A stretch of DNA of 64,000 bases. It comes from Burhinus oedicnemus. Taxonomy: Eukaryota; Chordata; Aves; Charadriiformes; Burhinidae. Positions 10,968 through 24,200 of the stretch are shown here, piece after piece. Location: contig VFFE01007836.1 of NCBI GenBank assembly GCA_008921705.1, positions 1,433,442-1,497,441 of the forward strand, in the 5' to 3' direction. The first letter of the stretch is position 1. Each line of letters opens with the position of its first letter. The translations under genes were made by a program, and so were the position numbers. The notes under the pieces were generated by a model. That model saw only the letters and a list, made by a program, of their open reading frames with translations. It was not told the origin of the DNA and did not search any database.

Positions 10968-12725
10968 AGCAAAAGGAAAGTTGCTGTTCTTTGTAAATAA
11001 TGGCACTCCGTTTTTCTTTCAAATTAAAATTTGTGATGGAGATAAATATAAGCACTGTTATAAATTTACCACCATATTATGATAACATTTAGCGGAAAAC
11101 CTACTGTGCATAGCTTTTCTGGAAACATAATAAACCCTGTTAAGTTGTTTACACGCACATATGAATGTGTAGATCTTGCTAGGTTTATAAGTAATTCCTT
11201 CCTACAAGAAATGTTATTTTTGCTGCAAAATATGTAAAATGGAATTGATCTTGAAGGTCCTACTACAGTGTTACATTATTTTGTAAGTACAGTACTTTGA
11301 CTTGAATATTATTTGTTGTAAAGTATACTATTTATTGTCTCAAATGTAGTTGATCCTTTAACAAGGTAGATGATTAAAAAACTGTAATAGAACAGTAAAA
11401 CTGTAACAGTCATGGAAAATAATAATTTCTTGGACATGTTTAAAATAATCCCCAAAACTCTGTAAGCCAAGCCTAAAGCAGACATCTCTGAAATGACAAG
11501 ACCTGTTTAATGCTGCTATTTTTCTTGAAGGACATGGTATAGTATCTTTTAGCCAAAGTGAAGGCATCTAGTACACAAACAGTAAAAATACCAGTTTAGG
11601 CATTCAGTTTCTAATTGGATTCTTGTAATAAAATGGAAGCCAATGTTTGTCACCAGACTTTCATTCACATTACCTATGTCGTGTGCCTTTAGGTTTCCTT
11701 TTGGAGCAAGCGCTTATCTCCAACTTGCACAAGCATGCATAGTGCATAGTTTTTCTGTTTTACTGCGCAAGTGGTAAAGCAGATATTTTTTAGGAAATAC
11801 TGCAGCTATAATGTATTATTTCAACCTGTAATTGGTTTGTTGTAGTTTTTAGCATACAATCCAGTACCTACTGTAGAATGTATCCTTGCAATAGACAGTA
11901 TTTTCTAGATTGCTGACACTTCTAAATGTTGGAAATCGGATTCATTAGAAAGCTCTCATTCAGATTCAGCTTCCTGGGCCTGGCTGAAGGGCACAAAAAG
12001 AAAACGAGCCAGAGCAGGAGCCTAGTACCTGAAAACATCATTCAGGTTTTGCTACATACACCCATTCATCCCACTCAGCATTGTGCCATGTGAGCCTTAT
12101 TCAGTATAGAAACAATTATTAAAAAAGATCAGTTAATGTAGATATAAAAATGAATTAAGTTTTTTAACTGAGTAAAGAACAGTAGTTATTATTTGCCAAA
12201 GACTTGTTTACTTACCAATCATGTAACCATGAAAAGTGTTTGTAAATTACCAATATATTTCAGGTATACTTAAAAAAAGTAATTTGGGGACTAATTATCC
12301 TCAGGAGCAAGTACGTTAGAGGTTTTTGATATCCAGAGATTTAAGACAAATTTAAGAGACTTAAGGAATTTGAGACTGAAGTTGTCTGGAAATGATTTTT
12401 TTTTTTAAACAATTTTAGACATAGCATATATAAAACTGGGAATTTTGGTGAGATTTTTGATGCCTGTGCTGTAGTACCTCAGCTCTAGAACTACAGGATA
12501 TATGATAACAAGAATATTTGTAAACAATTAAAAGAACTTCTTGAGATTAGCCAGATATAAGCAGTCTTCTGGTCTGGTAGAGTCTTTTGCATTTTTGTGG
12601 TAATACTAGTTTAGTAATATGGTATGGTCACATTAATTGTATATATCTTTTGGTCCATACAATGACTACTGATAAAGCATACTATGGTTATCTGTAAGAC
12701 CTAATAAAAGCTGTACATTTTCCTT
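10968..12725 (+). other. Probable 3' UTR of the gene
   Basis: AT-rich sequence without exons following the TGA at 10965-10967. AATAAA poly(A) signals occur at 11129-11134, 11627-11632 and 12703-12708. The last is followed by a T-rich then GT-rich stretch (12715-12760), the usual arrangement around a cleavage site. The 3' UTR may therefore be 0.2 to 1.75 kb with alternative ends. Extent is inferred from signals only. Confidence 0.5.
12703..12708 (+). terminator. Poly(A) signal AATAAA, last before the GC island
   Basis: Canonical hexamer with downstream TTTCC and TTGGAGG...TTGTATTTTG elements within about 50 nt. It lies about 150 bp before the GC island, so the two transcription units would be closely packed head to tail. 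Confidence 0.5.
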
Positions 12726-12828
12726 TCTTGGAGGAGGCTTCCATTGTATTTTGCTTTTGGCCATAAGGATAAAACCAGCTTCCAGCTTAGTTTGCCAGAC
12801 TCAGAGTTTAGGATAGTAGGTTCATATG

Positions 12829-12852
12829 CTTTTTTTTTTTTTTCTTTTTTTT
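12829..12852. repeat. T-rich tract
   Basis: Long T run with single C interruptions just upstream of the GC island. Such T or A tracts often flank promoters, but no function is claimed. Confidence 0.8.
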
Positions 12853-12859
12853 AAGAACT

Positions 12860-13275
12860 GGGGGTGGGGTGGGGAGGTGGGTCCTGCCAGCGGCCCCGCC
12901 CCCCACCGGAAGTGCTGCCGAGGTGCGACGTCCATTTCCTTATGGCGCCTGTGAGGGAAGCTGGGGAGCAGTTAGGTTCCCTTGCTGAGTTTTATTAATA
13001 ACTGGATCTCCAGAAACCCACTGACAGTCAAAAGTACTGCCCTTTACTGGAGACTTTTCCATTCTATTGTTACTGTAATTATTTTGTTTAGAGCAGGCCG
13101 GAACGCCGGCAGTGGCATCCCGCCAGCCTGGCGTCGCTGGGCCTTCCTGCCAGCCGGTGGCCGGAGCGGGGCTCGACAGCTCCGGGAGAGCTGGTACCCC
13201 GGTACTGAGCTCCGGTGCTCCCTGCCACCCCCCAGGAGGTGCCCGCGAGGGCGGCCTGCGAGGAGGCCGCAGCAG
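12860..13275 (+). promoter_or_regulatory. GC-island promoter with probable first exon ending at 13275
   Basis: An abrupt rise in G+C and CpG between AT-rich flanks. It contains a G-quadruplex-type run (12860-12881: four or more G runs separated by single bases). It also has a GC box (GGCCCCGCCCCCC, about 12892-12904), an ETS-type site (ACCGGAAGTG, about 12905-12914) and a small upstream frame MAPVREAGEQLGSLAEFY (12942-12998). The right edge is an ideal splice donor, GCAG/GTAAGG, with exon end at 13275. This is the pattern of a housekeeping-type promoter whose first exon is mostly non-coding. No protein is recognisable in any frame, so the gene it serves, or whether it is a long non-coding RNA, is unknown. 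The minus strand has no comparable donor. Confidence 0.6.
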
Positions 13276-16200
13276 GTAAGGATCAGCTGAGGAGGGGTGG
13301 CAAGGCTCCAGGGTGGTTCAGTCACTGTGCTTCGCTGCCCAGAGTTGGCATGGTGGCAACTTGCTCCTTGAACCAAAATGCAAGGTGAAGGGCTGTGGGT
13401 AACCATAATTGCCATAAAAGACAACTGTGCCCCATGTCTGCTGCCTTGAAATAAACTGGCGTTTATAATGGCAGATTTATGGCAAGCTGACGTGTTGAGT
13501 AGGTGTTTAGAAGGAGCCTGCTCTGGGGTGACCGTTGCGATGTGGGTGCTGGTTCACTGCTCTGTGCCCTGGTTCTTGTCCTGCAGTGGTGCGAGAGCAG
13601 GATGAGCAGCTGTAGGGCTGGGCTCAGAAACGCCAATTATGTAAACCTTACAAAGACTTCACGCTTTATTTTGTGGTGTGATACAGTTCTTGGCCTGTGA
13701 GAGCATGGCTTGATGGCATCTGATCTTTTTACTGGAGAAAAATACCTACTGAAGTCCAGGGCTGACCAGAAAGGGTGCTGCTTTCCAAACCAGGATGCTG
13801 CCGGTCCAAATCTGTACCTTGCCTGTGTAAACCTGTACCTTGCTGTGTTCTTAATGTGGCTGGACCTGTTCTGTGCCCGAGGATGCGGAGTTGTCTGCTA
13901 AAACAAGGAGCTTCTGTGGGTCTTGGTAGTGAGCTTGGGAGTCCAAATACAAAGAGCAAGGAAAATACTTTTTCAAAAGCATTGCTTTGCTGAAGTGCTC
14001 TTAAAGGAAACATTACTTAAAATACCTCTTAAGGGTACCTGTTTGGTAGACCTTGGCGTTGGGTTAATGTCCTGTCTATAAAGGTGTGTCCTATCCTTGT
14101 TATGGGAAAATTAGTCTCTAGTTGTTGATTGTCTGTATAGGAAAGTAAACAAATTCATCAGCTTTTCAAAATACATCTGAATGGTTCCTTAGCAGGGCTA
14201 GGAGTTCTGGGACAAATTACCTTTAAAATATAAAACCATAAGTTTACAGTTTTTGACTCTTGCTGTATATTCAAGGGAAAAGACTGAATTGCATTGACAG
14301 CTATAACATCTAATTTAGGTGTTAGCAAATGTGAATATTTGCAAGTTAGCTTTGCATGCAGTGTTAAAACAGTTAACTCAAAGCTGTTGCATTTATTCTC
14401 ATTTTCACGAGAAAATAATTTGCTGTTAAATGGCATACTTACTGGAAAATCTTTCACTCCAGCATTTGCTAAAAACATTTGTAATTTTTTCTGTATGTGG
14501 TAAAATTCCCATGCATTAGTTGTTATTCTGCATCTGTGTTCTTTGTTCTCTGCCAGCCACCTCTGTGCAGTTCCCTGTGTTGTTGAAATTGCTTGTTAAC
14601 GTAGAAGAGTCTTTGTTGGTCTGTAAATACCTGTAGCACTTTAGGACTCTTAAGGAAATTTGGGATAATTTTACCATTTATGTATATAGAACAGGAGAAG
14701 ATTCTGCTTGTGGGGGAGCAAGACAGATACGTTCTTGGTGTTGTTTTTTTTTTTTTTTAATATATCCTCATTTCTTTTAAAACAAAAGGCAACATTTACT
14801 TAGTAAGGAGAACTCTTGATGCTGAACTTAGAACTGCCCTCCTTTTGCCATAGATATTACTGTAATACAATACAGTTAAAACTGCTGTGTATAGCCCCTA
14901 AATGACCTTTGAACAGGCCTGCCTGCTCTTAGCGCCACAGCGCCAAGTGGAGCCTGTACCTGGCTGAAATGGTGGCTGACAGGGATGCCCAGAATCTGCT
15001 TGGTATAACTGTACTGGCTCAGGTGGCTGAACAGTGGTCGGTCACCCTCTGCGCCTGCCCCTGTCAGGAGTTATCAGCCACATCGCGAAGGCTAGAAGAG
15101 CATGGGGAAGTGACCCATACCTGCCTTTCCTGCTGTGCCCTGATCAAACCACTGCTCACGGCTATTGTCACGCAGTTTTGCTGAGCATCGTCACACAGCG
15201 TGCTGCTGCAGGGGGGTTTGGCAGCATAGGCAGTTCACTCGTTGCAAAGCACTGGCTTTGAAGGCTGAGGGTGGCAGTCATCAAGTAGAGTGGAGCCCAA
15301 AAAGGCTATGAGAAGTCAAGTTATCTGGTGAACAAATGCATTATCCTGGAGTAAGTTTCACATTAAAGGTTTTCCTTGTGCCCATCTTTGCGGAAATGAT
15401 TTGCTCTGTTGCAGCTGAACAAAAGACTGTTTCATTTAATGCTGTGTATGATTTTCAACTGAGTGGCATAGTGTCATCTGACTGTCCATAGCATTATACC
15501 CACTCAGTTGTTCCTGCCACAATTCCCCACAATCCCCTGTCTCTCTTAGAAGCTTCTCAGAAGGACATAGAGGACCCTATTTTCTAAATGGAAGCTTTCC
15601 ATTTCAGGATAAAAAAAATAAATGTCATGCAATACCTGTATTACAAACTTCTGTGTAGGGCACAGATTTCTTGATCTGACTCAGGTATCAGAAGCGGTCT
15701 GGTTGTCATTGCACAAGAGGGGTGGGATTAATTTACTTTGCAAAGAGAAATACAGCTCTGAGTGACACAAGTGGACTCAGCAATACTCAGTTAACGGTGC
15801 ATCTGGCACAAGAATAGACAGAGGTGAGAACTCATTATGTGTTTTCAGGAGTGTGCACCTGCACCGCAAGCAGCCCATGTGCATAGGCACCTCTGCTGAG
15901 TGCCGAATGGTCTCAGCTCTCGCTGAAGTTGCTTCCTTGCAACTCTGACATTGCTTGTTCTGCCAGAGAGTTGTGTGCCACATACAACTGCAGGTTTCAT
16001 TAGTACAAGTGTTTGGTAAAATAACCGATATGCAATATCCCTTACAAAGGCAGTAAATTAGTCAAACAACTAAACATTGCTAATGAGAAGTAGGGTAAAT
16101 TGTCCTGTGCAGAGATCTGTACTTTCTCTGGTATCTAATGAATTAGGGGACATTGTGCAGTGTAGACATATTCGTGGTAACTGACCATGTTGGTAAATAG

Positions 16201-19200
16201 TCAGCAGTCTCAGAGATCTGTCAGGCTTGAAAGAGTTGGACTTTCTCGCAGCCCAGCTACCCTTTCTCCTTCAGCCCTATTAGGCGATTGCAGGAGTTCT
16301 GCTGAGTAAGGTCATTGCCCTCCCCGTGCAGGGTTTGTGCTCTTCATGGGAGTGAGCTTTTTTTTCCACAACTGTGTAGGACTCAAGCCATCAGACTTCT
16401 TTTATTCTGATTCAGAGAATATATAAAGCACCTGCATCAAAATGATGTAGTGCTAGACAAATATGCTATAGGGTGGTTTAAGTTTAGTCACGTTGTTGGT
16501 TGCTTTGGTGTTTAGTACATTACGCAACCAGAAGCAATTGAGAAAACTTACTGGCATAGTGAAAAATAAGTTCCTCTGACACTTAAAATAATTTGTACCA
16601 GCATTGGTAAGCTGGACCTGACAACATCTTTCCAATCTTTAATTTACTTAATTTGTGGGATGATTTGCCAGATTAATCAGCATGATTGCCTACAGCTGTG
16701 TGGTTGGGTTATACTCAGGGTGCACTGAACTTCACTATGTCGCACGCCAAGTGTAGAGTTTGTGCATACCTTTATTTTTGTCTGCAGTGGTTTCAGAGTG
16801 CGTGTTCCTCTCCTGTCACTACATCCTCTGGTTTTGTTTTGAAACATGGGATGTGAACCAGAGACAGCTCCCTAACTTCCTTTTGACATGCCTTTTGTCA
16901 TACTGAGAAGCTAAATGCTTTGCTCCACAGGTGTGCCACTGAGTATGACATTACTGGTCACAATTGGTGAATAATGGGAACATAGGTAGCAAGAGAATTT
17001 TTCTGGAAGAGCAGTGTACAGTGCAGTAGTTTTATACTTGCCAGTTTACAGGCTGTTGGTACCTTGCTTGCACACGTCGTTACAGCTGTCAGAGTAGCGT
17101 GGCTGTTCGCTGTGGCAGAGGAAGGCACCGCTAATGCTGACTGTTCTTTCTGAACTGTGAAAGTTTGCAGTTTTTCTTCCCTTCCCCCCACCCCCAGCCT
17201 GCTCAGGTGGAGGAAACAGTAAGCATTCTACTTTTTGTAACTTCCAAATGTTAACAAATCTGGGTTTGAGGAAGAATCTTTAATAGCGATATGAATGATC
17301 ATCTAATGTGAGTCAGTGTTCAGACTATCTCAGTATATGTTATTAACTGTGTTTTAATACAAATATTTTTATAGAAAATATGTTTGAGTTGCCCAAACAC
17401 TATCCAATTAGTATACTTTGTAACATCTCTGCCTGTTATATATCTTCTTTCAGGTACACTAATACATGTATTATTAGTGATAATAGAAAACCTACTTAGG
17501 ATTAGAAAGCTGAAGTAATTGGATAGCTACTCTTACTTGAGAAACACCCACGTTTGGAAGAAGCTTGGCTCTCAGACAAGTTTTTGGAATGATGGGATCT
17601 ATTTCACAGTAATTTTTTTTCTCCTGTACAGACTGCAACAACACAGTGGGGATAGCTTTACTGGCTATTACAGTCAAGTCAAGTAAATAAAATTGGTATA
17701 CAGTTTTGTTTTAGTTGGCTGCCATATAACCTGTTCTACAATTCAAGGAGGACAATTGTATATCTTTTTTGCATCAATGATAACAACATCCAGTAACACC
17801 AATACGCATATTGTTGTGTCAGCATTTTTGTTATTTAGGAATTTTTATCTCACCTGAGTTGCAGTTTAACTTGCAGGGTCTCAGCAGTGTAACACTGTAC
17901 TGTAATTATTCAATCAACAATAAATTGTACTTTATTGTGTTGTGCCATTGTGCTTTACTTTTTTTAAAGAAAACATTGTATCTTTCAGAAGCAACTTTGC
18001 TTTCATCACACATCTACTGGTGAACTATCACTCTTCAATACAGTGTAGTAATTGGAGTCTAGAAATGCTCCCTTCCTGTGTCCATACCCCTATACAATTT
18101 AATACCGAGTTTTGCTATTCCGTGGGGAGAAATCATTTCACAGGTTGGTTGTGTGGTCTTAGGCTACTGAGTGTTGAGATTACTTGTAGGTCTGGGAACT
18201 GTATGTGGAAATCTGAAAGCAACTGAGCCATATGACAAAGCACCAATGTACTGTGGACTGTGCGCTGTCATACTGCCTACGCAGCGTTCTGTCTCACCTC
18301 CGGTCTTCAGCAGTTGTCACGAATGTCATCAGTTACACTGCACATGGTAGCCAGCATTTCCAGTAGCAAAGATGCTGATAGCAAGGCCTGTGTCAGACAG
18401 AGTTTGTCACCTGCAGAAGTCCCTTTCCTCCAGTCCCACTGATGCTGGGCTTCGTTTGTACTTGGGTTCTGTAAGTCTGCATGGGCAAGCTTATAAAAAA
18501 TGATTCTCCTTTCTGAGAAAGGAGGGCTGTCTCAGCCTGCAGGATATGTGTCTCCAAAACACTGCCAAAATAATTTCCAACCTCAAGCCCTTCAGCACAA
18601 AGGACTGAGGTTTTGTGGTGCTATGGCAATAAAGGAAAGACTTCAGCGCTACTGATGATGATTTTTCTTAACTATTATTACCGTTTTCTGCAATCATTGG
18701 GGAAGGGAGGGAGATTTTTGCCAACTTAAATCCTTCTTGTTGCCAAGGTCAAGTGAGAGAGCAGTCTAGAAATAACTACCCCAGCCTTTTTGTATCAGTA
18801 ATTGTTGGTTACTGGGAAAAATTTCTTCTGGAAGCTTTAATTCCTGTGGAAACTCTTTCTTTTTAATGAAATAATGCAAATGACCCTACCCCTACTTAAC
18901 TGAGGAGCAATTCTTAAGATAACAGTAGTTTTCTACAAATTAATATCAAGTAAGTATCTGGTTTCTTTTAAAAAAAATCTTATTTTAGCAGGTGGAATAT
19001 AAGGGTTAGCGGCATTTGTGCAATCAGATATTGTCAGACAGTAGTTTGAGAAGCATTCATCTACAGGAACTACGAGACAACTAGGCATGCACCAAGCCCT
19101 TCAGGGCTGGTGGTATCTGCCCTCACAGGTAACCAAAGGCAAACCCAGCCCTGCTCTGCAGCTGCCCCGCTGTCCCTTTGTGGGAGCTCTGTGTGGCTGT

Positions 19201-20375
19201 GAGAGCTCTGGGCAGTCAAGCTGCTGAGGAGATGGGCTTGGGCAGCAGGAGTGAATGAGTTTAAGCTATCAGTATTAGGCTGGCAGGTTGCAAGGAAATC
19301 TGTCATGATGTTTTCTGGAAAACCGTATGCTTTGAATTGAGTTCAGTCAGGCTCCGCTGGGTTGTAATATTTCTCAGGCTGAGTAGTTGCTAATGTGTGG
19401 GCTTCTTTTCAAAGCATGGTGAGTGGCACTTAGTGAAAAATGCTTTCAGGCTCAAGCCTATAATTGTCACATACAAAAATACAAATCAAAGGTGGCATCC
19501 TTAAGTTTACTTATTTTTAAAAGCAGTTTGATTTTCCTACATATTTTGAGTTGTGTGGCATCACATGACAATTACATTTTTAGTATCTTTTTATAATGCA
19601 ACATAAAGTATTAGTGTTATTCAGGAGTCTGAAAAGTCACTAACGTGTGACTTGTATGAACTAAGTTTGTCACAGATAATTCAGGGATTAACTTGCAAAC
19701 CTAATTCATGTAATCTTAGTGATATGGGAAACTTGCAGTTGTTTGGAAGAGAAAAAGGCAGATTAACAGAGGTATAGAAAAGCCAAGTATTTTCTAATTA
19801 CTGCTCTAGTTAAGGAAGAAAACCCCAAACTCTTCCCAAGGTCGTCCCAAAGGAGTTGTCTAGTTTAAACCAGTAATTGCAATTAAGAACATCAAGTAAA
19901 AGAATTATATAATGCTGCTCCATTTTGCTATTAAAAGCTTAAACTTTTTCTGTGTTGAAATTGAAAGCAGAAAAAAAAATCCAAAAGGATTTAATTAACT
20001 AGTAAACTTGAGTGTTTATCAACTGTAAAAATGATTTGATTTCTGTAGCAATAGGATATAAGTCAACTTGCAGATTTTAAAGATCAAAGTTAAAATAATT
20101 ACAAAAACAATGATTGGCTATTTATTTATTTATATTTTTAATTGAATTTTTAAAGCTCAGTACTACAGGATATTTTTTCCCCACTTACTATGGGTTATTG
20201 GGATTTGGTATTTCACCTTGCATTTATTCTGTAAACTGTAAATTAAAAGATCAAATAATCTGTGACCCTTAATAAAACATCAGTGGTTAGAAAGTTGCTC
20301 AAAGATATGTCAGCTGTGTCGAGGGACTGTAACCAGCAACTTTCTGCCTTCTGTTCATGTTTGGGCTCAACTGTA
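13276..20375. other. Non-coding stretch, probably first intron of the downstream transcript
   Basis: Seven kilobases without a supported exon or recognisable transposon. A T run lies at 14741-14758. A short perfect hairpin (CTCCTTTC, loop TGA, GAAAGGAG) lies at 18506-18524. Short frames on both strands have no resemblance to known proteins. I see nothing else. Confidence 0.5.
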
Positions 20376-21222
20376 TCACAGAATTGCAGAACAGTAGGGG
20401 TTGGAAAGGGCCTCTGGAGATGATCTAGTCCAGCCCCCCTGCCAGAGCAGGTTCACCTAGAGCAGGTGGGACAGGATCGCATCCAGGTGGGTTTTGAATG
20501 TCTCCAGAGAAGGAGACTCCACCACCTCTCCGGGCAGTCTGTTCCAGTGCCCTGTCACCCTCAAAGTAAAGAAGTTTTTCCTCATGTTCAGATGGAATTT
20601 CCTGTGTTCCAGTTTGTGTCCGTTGCCCCTTGTCCTGTCACTGGGCACCACTGGAAAGAGTCTGGCCCCATCCTCTTGACACCCGCCTTTTAGATATTTA
20701 TAAGCATTGATGAGATCCCCTCTCAGTCTTTGCTTCTCCAGGCTAAAGAGACCCAGGTTTCTCACCCTTTCCTCATAAGAGAGGTGCTCCTGTCCCCTGA
20801 TCATCTTTGTAGCCCTCCGCTGGACTCTCTCCAGTAGTTCCTTGTCTTTCTTGAACTGGGGAGCCCGGAACTGGACACAGTACTCCAGATGTGGCCTCAC
20901 CAGGGCAGAGTGGAGGGGCAGGATGACCTCCCTCGACCTGCTGGCCACGCTCTTTTTAATGCATCCCAGGATACCATTGACCCTCTTGGCTACAAGGCCC
21001 ATTGCTGGCTCATGGTCAACTTGACGTCCACCAGGACTCTCAGGTCCCTCTCTGCAGAGCTGCTTTCCAGCAGGTCAGCCCCTAACCTGTACCAGTGCAT
21101 GGGGTTATTCCTCCCCAGGTGCGGGACCCTACACTTGCTCTTGTTGAACTTCATTAGGTTCCTCTCCGCCCAACACCCTAGCCTGTCCAGGTCTCGGTGT
21201 ACTGTATGGCAGCACAGTGGCA
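20376..21222 (-). mobile_element. CR1 LINE, 5'-truncated 3' portion (copy 1)
   Basis: A minus-strand CR1 fragment of about 850 bp. On the plus strand it starts with the CR1 3' end (CACAGAAT-type tail remnant, then TTGGAAAGGGCCTCTGGAGA) and runs to TGGCAGCACAG near 21222. Its last 181 codons (complement of 20457-21002) are open and give the C-terminal part of the CR1 ORF2 protein. Marks include [62 protein letters not shown] and [17 protein letters not shown]. The region beyond the RT catalytic core is all that remains; the endonuclease and RT active sites are missing. 5' truncation is normal for CR1. This is the best-preserved copy here and thus probably the youngest or least decayed. Confidence 0.95.
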
Positions 21223-24200
21223 GCTTCTCTCCCGCTCTCTAGAGCTGGCTTGCAGGGTGGCAGAAATGGAAGAGGGGTGGGAGGCTGAGCTGTACGGGCT
21301 GGTCCTTCCAGGAGATCAAAAGCCAATCAATAGTGTTGAGCAGAAAATTGAAAATTGCCTTGCAGTTTGTTAGGGCTGGTTTCCAGAGAGATGGAGCAGT
21401 GGGTGGTATTCCGTGGAACAAGTGGTTTTTCCAAACAGTGCATAGATGTCACTGTGACTCTTCCCATGTTAGCAAGCATTAGACTTAAACTTGTGTCAAG
21501 TGTTTGAAAGATTGATCTCTTACACGTAGCAGTGCAGTTTTAAAATGTCTTTGCTTGTGTTGTAGTTGATCTCACAAGTGACAAGTCTGTATCTGAGGGC
21601 AGCAGAAAGCTAAAAATGTTTGCTCTGCAATTAGTTTGTGGGAATTCATATACTTTTCCTTTAGAGCACCACTGCTTTCTGCCTGACTCAAAGTGATTGC
21701 ACAACCCCCGTTGAGGTGCTGGCAGGCAGTATTCAAGTGAGGAACAAAGAATTATGGGTGTAGAACAAATTGCAAGAGTACCCAGTGAAAGCATGGGAGC
21801 AGTAAGTGTAGATACCAAACACTTCAGCTGTGATCCACAAGGTTCAGCCTTGCACTGAGCCCCTGTATCTCCTCCTTGGTTTTTGTCCTGAGGTACTGTG
21901 AAGTAGTAGTGGTCTGAAACTAGGGCTGAGTTGGATGTTTCTTCTGTATGTTTTGCTATCCAAGGTGTGGTCCTACAGCCGCATCCTTGTGGACAGAGTT
22001 CTGAAACCGCTCGCAGGAGGAGGGGGCCAAGAAGAGCTGCAGCAGGCTGTTTGTCAGGGCCCCCCCATAACTCTTCACATCTCCTGATTTGAGGCCAGTT
22101 TTAAGATTCTTGTTGGATGTGCTTGTTTGATATCTGATTAAAACTTGAATTATCAGTAATTGATTTTGTTATTTTTATTTAATGCAGATAATACTTTAAA
22201 CAAGCAATAGTTAGGTATTATTTTAAAAATGTTTTTTGCACTGTGATAATTTTTCTATGTGTTACTAGTGATCATCTTTTGTGTTCTATAATGTTATAAG
22301 CTCAATTTTTCATATCATCAGATTTTGATTCTGGTGGTCTTGATATCAGTTTCCATTATTACAGTTTATCTGATATCCTTTCACCTGAAATACAATATTT
22401 TGTTGTATGTTGCAAAGATACACATAGGGCAGTTAGCTAAAACAACTAAATTTCTGCTCCAGAGGCGTGGTGCTGTTTATGAATTACTCCATTTATGTTC
22501 TTACCATTCATGACTTTGGCAGAATCATTTGACTGAAGTATGGCTCCCGTAATCTCTCTCTTCACTATTTATATGTAATAATTAGTTTAAAATTTCACTC
22601 ATCAGGATAGCTGCATTAAGTATAACACCTAGTTACTCCTGCGGCAGCAGCTGTAGTGGGAATACTAATCTAATGGCAGGTCACAACAGTTCTCTTGCTA
22701 TTACTCTTCTCTGTTTCTGGATGCAGCAATTTAGCTACAGAAGGTCCCTCACAGATTTTTAGGGGAGCTTTAAATATGTTCAGAAACTCTCATCTGATTT
22801 AACTCTCTCGCTTCCTGGTGTGATTTTCTTTGATTTACAGATTAGGTGGGTACAGCTGGATCATGCAGGATTAACAGCTTTTTGAACGATATTAAAAGGT
22901 AAGATTTTTCTAAATATCAGTAAGATCTTCAGTAGCTACTTTTTTTTTACGCTTATGCAAAATCTATGTGTTTCTTTATTTGTTGTTCACAGAAAAAGGA
23001 GGACAAAGCTTTCAAACTGTGGTGGCTAAGATTATATGCCAAAAACATATTAATACATCTCAGTAAAAGAGAAAGGATTTAAAGGTGCTGAGCATTTCAT
23101 TTCGTGCCACTGAAATCCAAGAGAACTTTAAGTGTTCTCCTATGTTAATGAGGAATAATTCTCATCTGTTTTTACACATGTAGGTTTCAATGCTGTATTT
23201 TAGGTACTTCTTTTAAGAAGATTGTCCTTTGTGATTAGACTTATTCACAAAAATAAATGAAGTATTTGCCCTCCTGTAGTACTTGTAAGCCCATGTATAC
23301 TCTAAGGATTAATCTCTTTAATTTAGATTATTTGCCCCAAATGAGAAATAGCCTGAAGGTTACTTAGGCCTGTATAACTACCACATGGAATTGGTTATAA
23401 ACATTATTACTGCAGTTCTGTGCAGCCCAGGTGGAAAGGACAGGGATTATTATTAAACATTTTTATAGCACAACAGATGCACACACAAACAGTCTAACAC
23501 AGGGGAGACAAAATAGGACAACAGCTGAGGAAAACAAGGATATAGAGATGTCACTGGTGAGAAGGCAGCAGGTAAGGAAGAATTGAAACCAGGTGGCTGT
23601 GAGGGTAGGAGGGCTCACTGGGGGCGAGATGCAGGAGAGTATACAAAGTGGGAAGGGCTGTGTTAGGCTGCCGTGCTGGGTCTCTTCTGTATGAACAGTG
23701 ACGGGGTTCTCTCCATGAGCTCGAGCATGAAGTGAATGGATCCGTTCAGTTTAATTGTCATATTCTGTTTATTCTGTCACTATGCACGAATAACTGTATT
23801 TACACTGAAATTTACAGCGAATGCTTTACTGTTTGCTCATCTCTGCTTTTCCTGCCTTAACCTCAAGAGTAGTAAAGTACAGCTGCCATTGCCATATGAA
23901 AGAATCAAAACAACTTATGATAATCTTTCTTCCAAAATTAGTCTTCCCTTTTAAAATACGTATTTTTGATTAATATTTTTGTGCATGTAGATATGGTATT
24001 GATCACTTTGGTAAAGTAGACTGTAGCATATAAGACTTAAGCCTGATGAAAGAGGTAGGGATAAAAGCAGCTAACTTTTTGCATCATTGGGTATTTCTTA
24101 GCTGAAATAATGATGAAAAAATAATCAGCTTTTAGAAAGTATTTAAAATCAGAAACTAAAGGTTATTTCTAAGGTCAGTTTTGGAATTAGAGTTGAATAA

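Noticed and set aside
13044..13424. 126-codon minus-strand frame over the first GC island
   Set aside because: Stop depletion from high G+C; opposite to the strong plus-strand donor at 13275.
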